Origin: Ilumatobacteraceae bacterium
GTDB taxonomy: Bacteria > Actinomycetota > Acidimicrobiia > Acidimicrobiales > Ilumatobacteraceae
Direction of reading: 5' to 3'
Assembly (NCBI GenBank): GCA_030728545.1
Contig: JANQZQ010000047.1
Coordinates: 1 to 6,499 of the forward strand
DNA length: 6,499 nucleotides
Below are positions 5,778 to 6,499 of the stretch, one piece after another. A model generated the notes under the pieces. It worked only from the letters and a program-made list of their open reading frames with translations, did not search any database and had not been told where the DNA came from. Both the position numbers and the translations under genes were made by a program. Every line of letters begins with the position of its first letter. Positions within the stretch are counted from its first letter, which is position 1.

Positions 5778-6499
5778 GTGACCACACTTCCTGCACCATC
5801 ACTCACCAACTCTTTGAACATTGCGGCGCGTGCCGTCGGGGCCAGCAAGATCTACGGTTCGGGCGACAGCGAAGTTCGCGCCCTCGACAACGTCGACGTA
5901 AGTTTCGAAAAGGGTAAGTTCACCGCAATCATGGGGCCAAGTGGCTCGGGCAAGTCCACGCTCATGCATTGCGTAGCCGGGCTCGATTCGCTCACCACTG
6001 GCAATGTATTCATCAGCGACACTGATCTTTCGTCGCTGAACGACAAACAACTCACCGAATTGCGCCGCAAAAAAGTTGGTTTTATTTTTCAGGCCTTCAA
6101 CCTGATTCCCACGCTCAGTGCCGAAGAAAACATCATGTTGCCACTCACCCTCGGGCGCAGCAAGGGTGACCGCACCTGGATTGACGGTGTGATTGACACC
6201 ATCTCGCTACGTGATCGCCTGAAGCACCGCCCCAGTGAACTTTCTGGTGGGCAACAACAGCGTGTGGCCATCGCCCGAGCGCTGGCCAGCCAACCCGACA
6301 TTATTTTTGCCGACGAACCCACTGGCAACCTCGACTCCAAGACTGGCCAAGAGGTGCTCGCCTTCATGCGTCGCGCTGTGAGCGACCTTGGGCAAACCAT
6401 TGTGATGGTCACTCACGATGCAGTTGCTGCCAGTTATGCCGATCGCATCGTGTTTTTGGCTGACGGCAAGATTGCCGGCGAAATGTTCTCCCCTACTGC
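5778..6499 (+). CDS. ABC transporter ATP-binding protein, MacB/LolD-type (3' end outside window)
   Basis: At least 240 codons from a GTG at 5778, running off the right edge. The protein has Walker A GPSGSGKST (residues 53-61), the Q-loop Gln105 in FIFQAFNL, the signature LSGGQQQR (155-162), Walker B IIFADEPTGNLD with Asp179 and Glu180, and the switch His213 in VTHDA. The segments YGSGDSEVRALD and DEPTGNLDS mark the MacB/LolD/FtsE-like class, whose ATPases power permeases of the FtsX/MacB type in export of peptides, lipoproteins or drugs, or in mechanotransmission. The permease gene is expected just downstream but is not visible. The GTG is the earliest plausible start after the TAG at 5766. 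A GAGG at 5772-5775 is too close to it to be an ideal ribosome binding site, and TTG at 5814 is an alternative. Nearly the whole ATPase domain is present, so only a few C-terminal residues should be missing. Confidence 0.93.
   Translation, partial: MTTLPAPSLTNSLNIAARAVGASKIYGSGDSEVRALDNVDVSFEKGKFTAIMGPSGSGKSTLMHCVAGLDSLTTGNVFISDTDLSSLNDKQLTELRRKKVGFIFQAFNLIPTLSAEENIMLPLTLGRSKGDRTWIDGVIDTISLRDRLKHRPSELSGGQQQRVAIARALASQPDIIFADEPTGNLDSKTGQEVLAFMRRAVSDLGQTIVMVTHDAVAASYADRIVFLADGKIAGEMFSPT

Noticed and set aside
6089..6412. Minus-strand frame opposite the ABC ATPase
   Set aside because: It is antisense to the ATPase signature and Walker B region and has no recognisable domain.

Overview
The window suggests a free-living actinobacterium of moderately high GC content. 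The evidence is a large secreted protein with Ser/Thr-rich and Pro-Thr linkers, the actinobacterial style of the MacB/LolD-type ATPase, and starts that lack Shine-Dalgarno sites. An Acidimicrobiia (Ilumatobacter-like) source is my best guess. It rests on style of sequence only, not on a marker gene.

Layout. About three quarters of the window (positions 1-4790, minus strand) is one uninterrupted reading frame of at least 1596 codons that runs off the left edge. It encodes a secreted multidomain protease. In order it has: a Sec signal peptide, an I9-like inhibitor/chaperone propeptide domain, a Ser/Thr linker, a second I9-like domain, a complete proteinase K/aqualysin-type subtilisin (S8) domain, five fibronectin type III (FN3)-like domains, a PPC-like beta-sandwich domain, a sixth FN3-like domain, a second complete S8 domain, and a Pro-Thr then Gly-Asp tail. 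Both S8 domains keep the Asp/His/Ser triad and the oxyanion Asn. The four residues lie at the same spacing in both copies, all offset by exactly 1021 residues.

A 90-bp divergent intergenic region (4791-4880) separates the protease from two plus-strand genes. The first is a complete classical short-chain dehydrogenase/reductase (4881-5768). Nine bases later comes the start of an ABC transporter ATP-binding subunit of the MacB/LolD class (5778 to the right edge, incomplete). The two look co-transcribed, but no shared function can be read from the sequence. Both divergent genes have a TANNNT hexamer 7-8 nt before the ATG and no ribosome binding site, which fits leaderless transcripts.

The most interesting object is the protease: two intact catalytic units at opposite ends of a roughly 750-residue adhesive-type spacer, with two propeptide-like domains stacked at the N terminus and none directly before the second catalytic domain.
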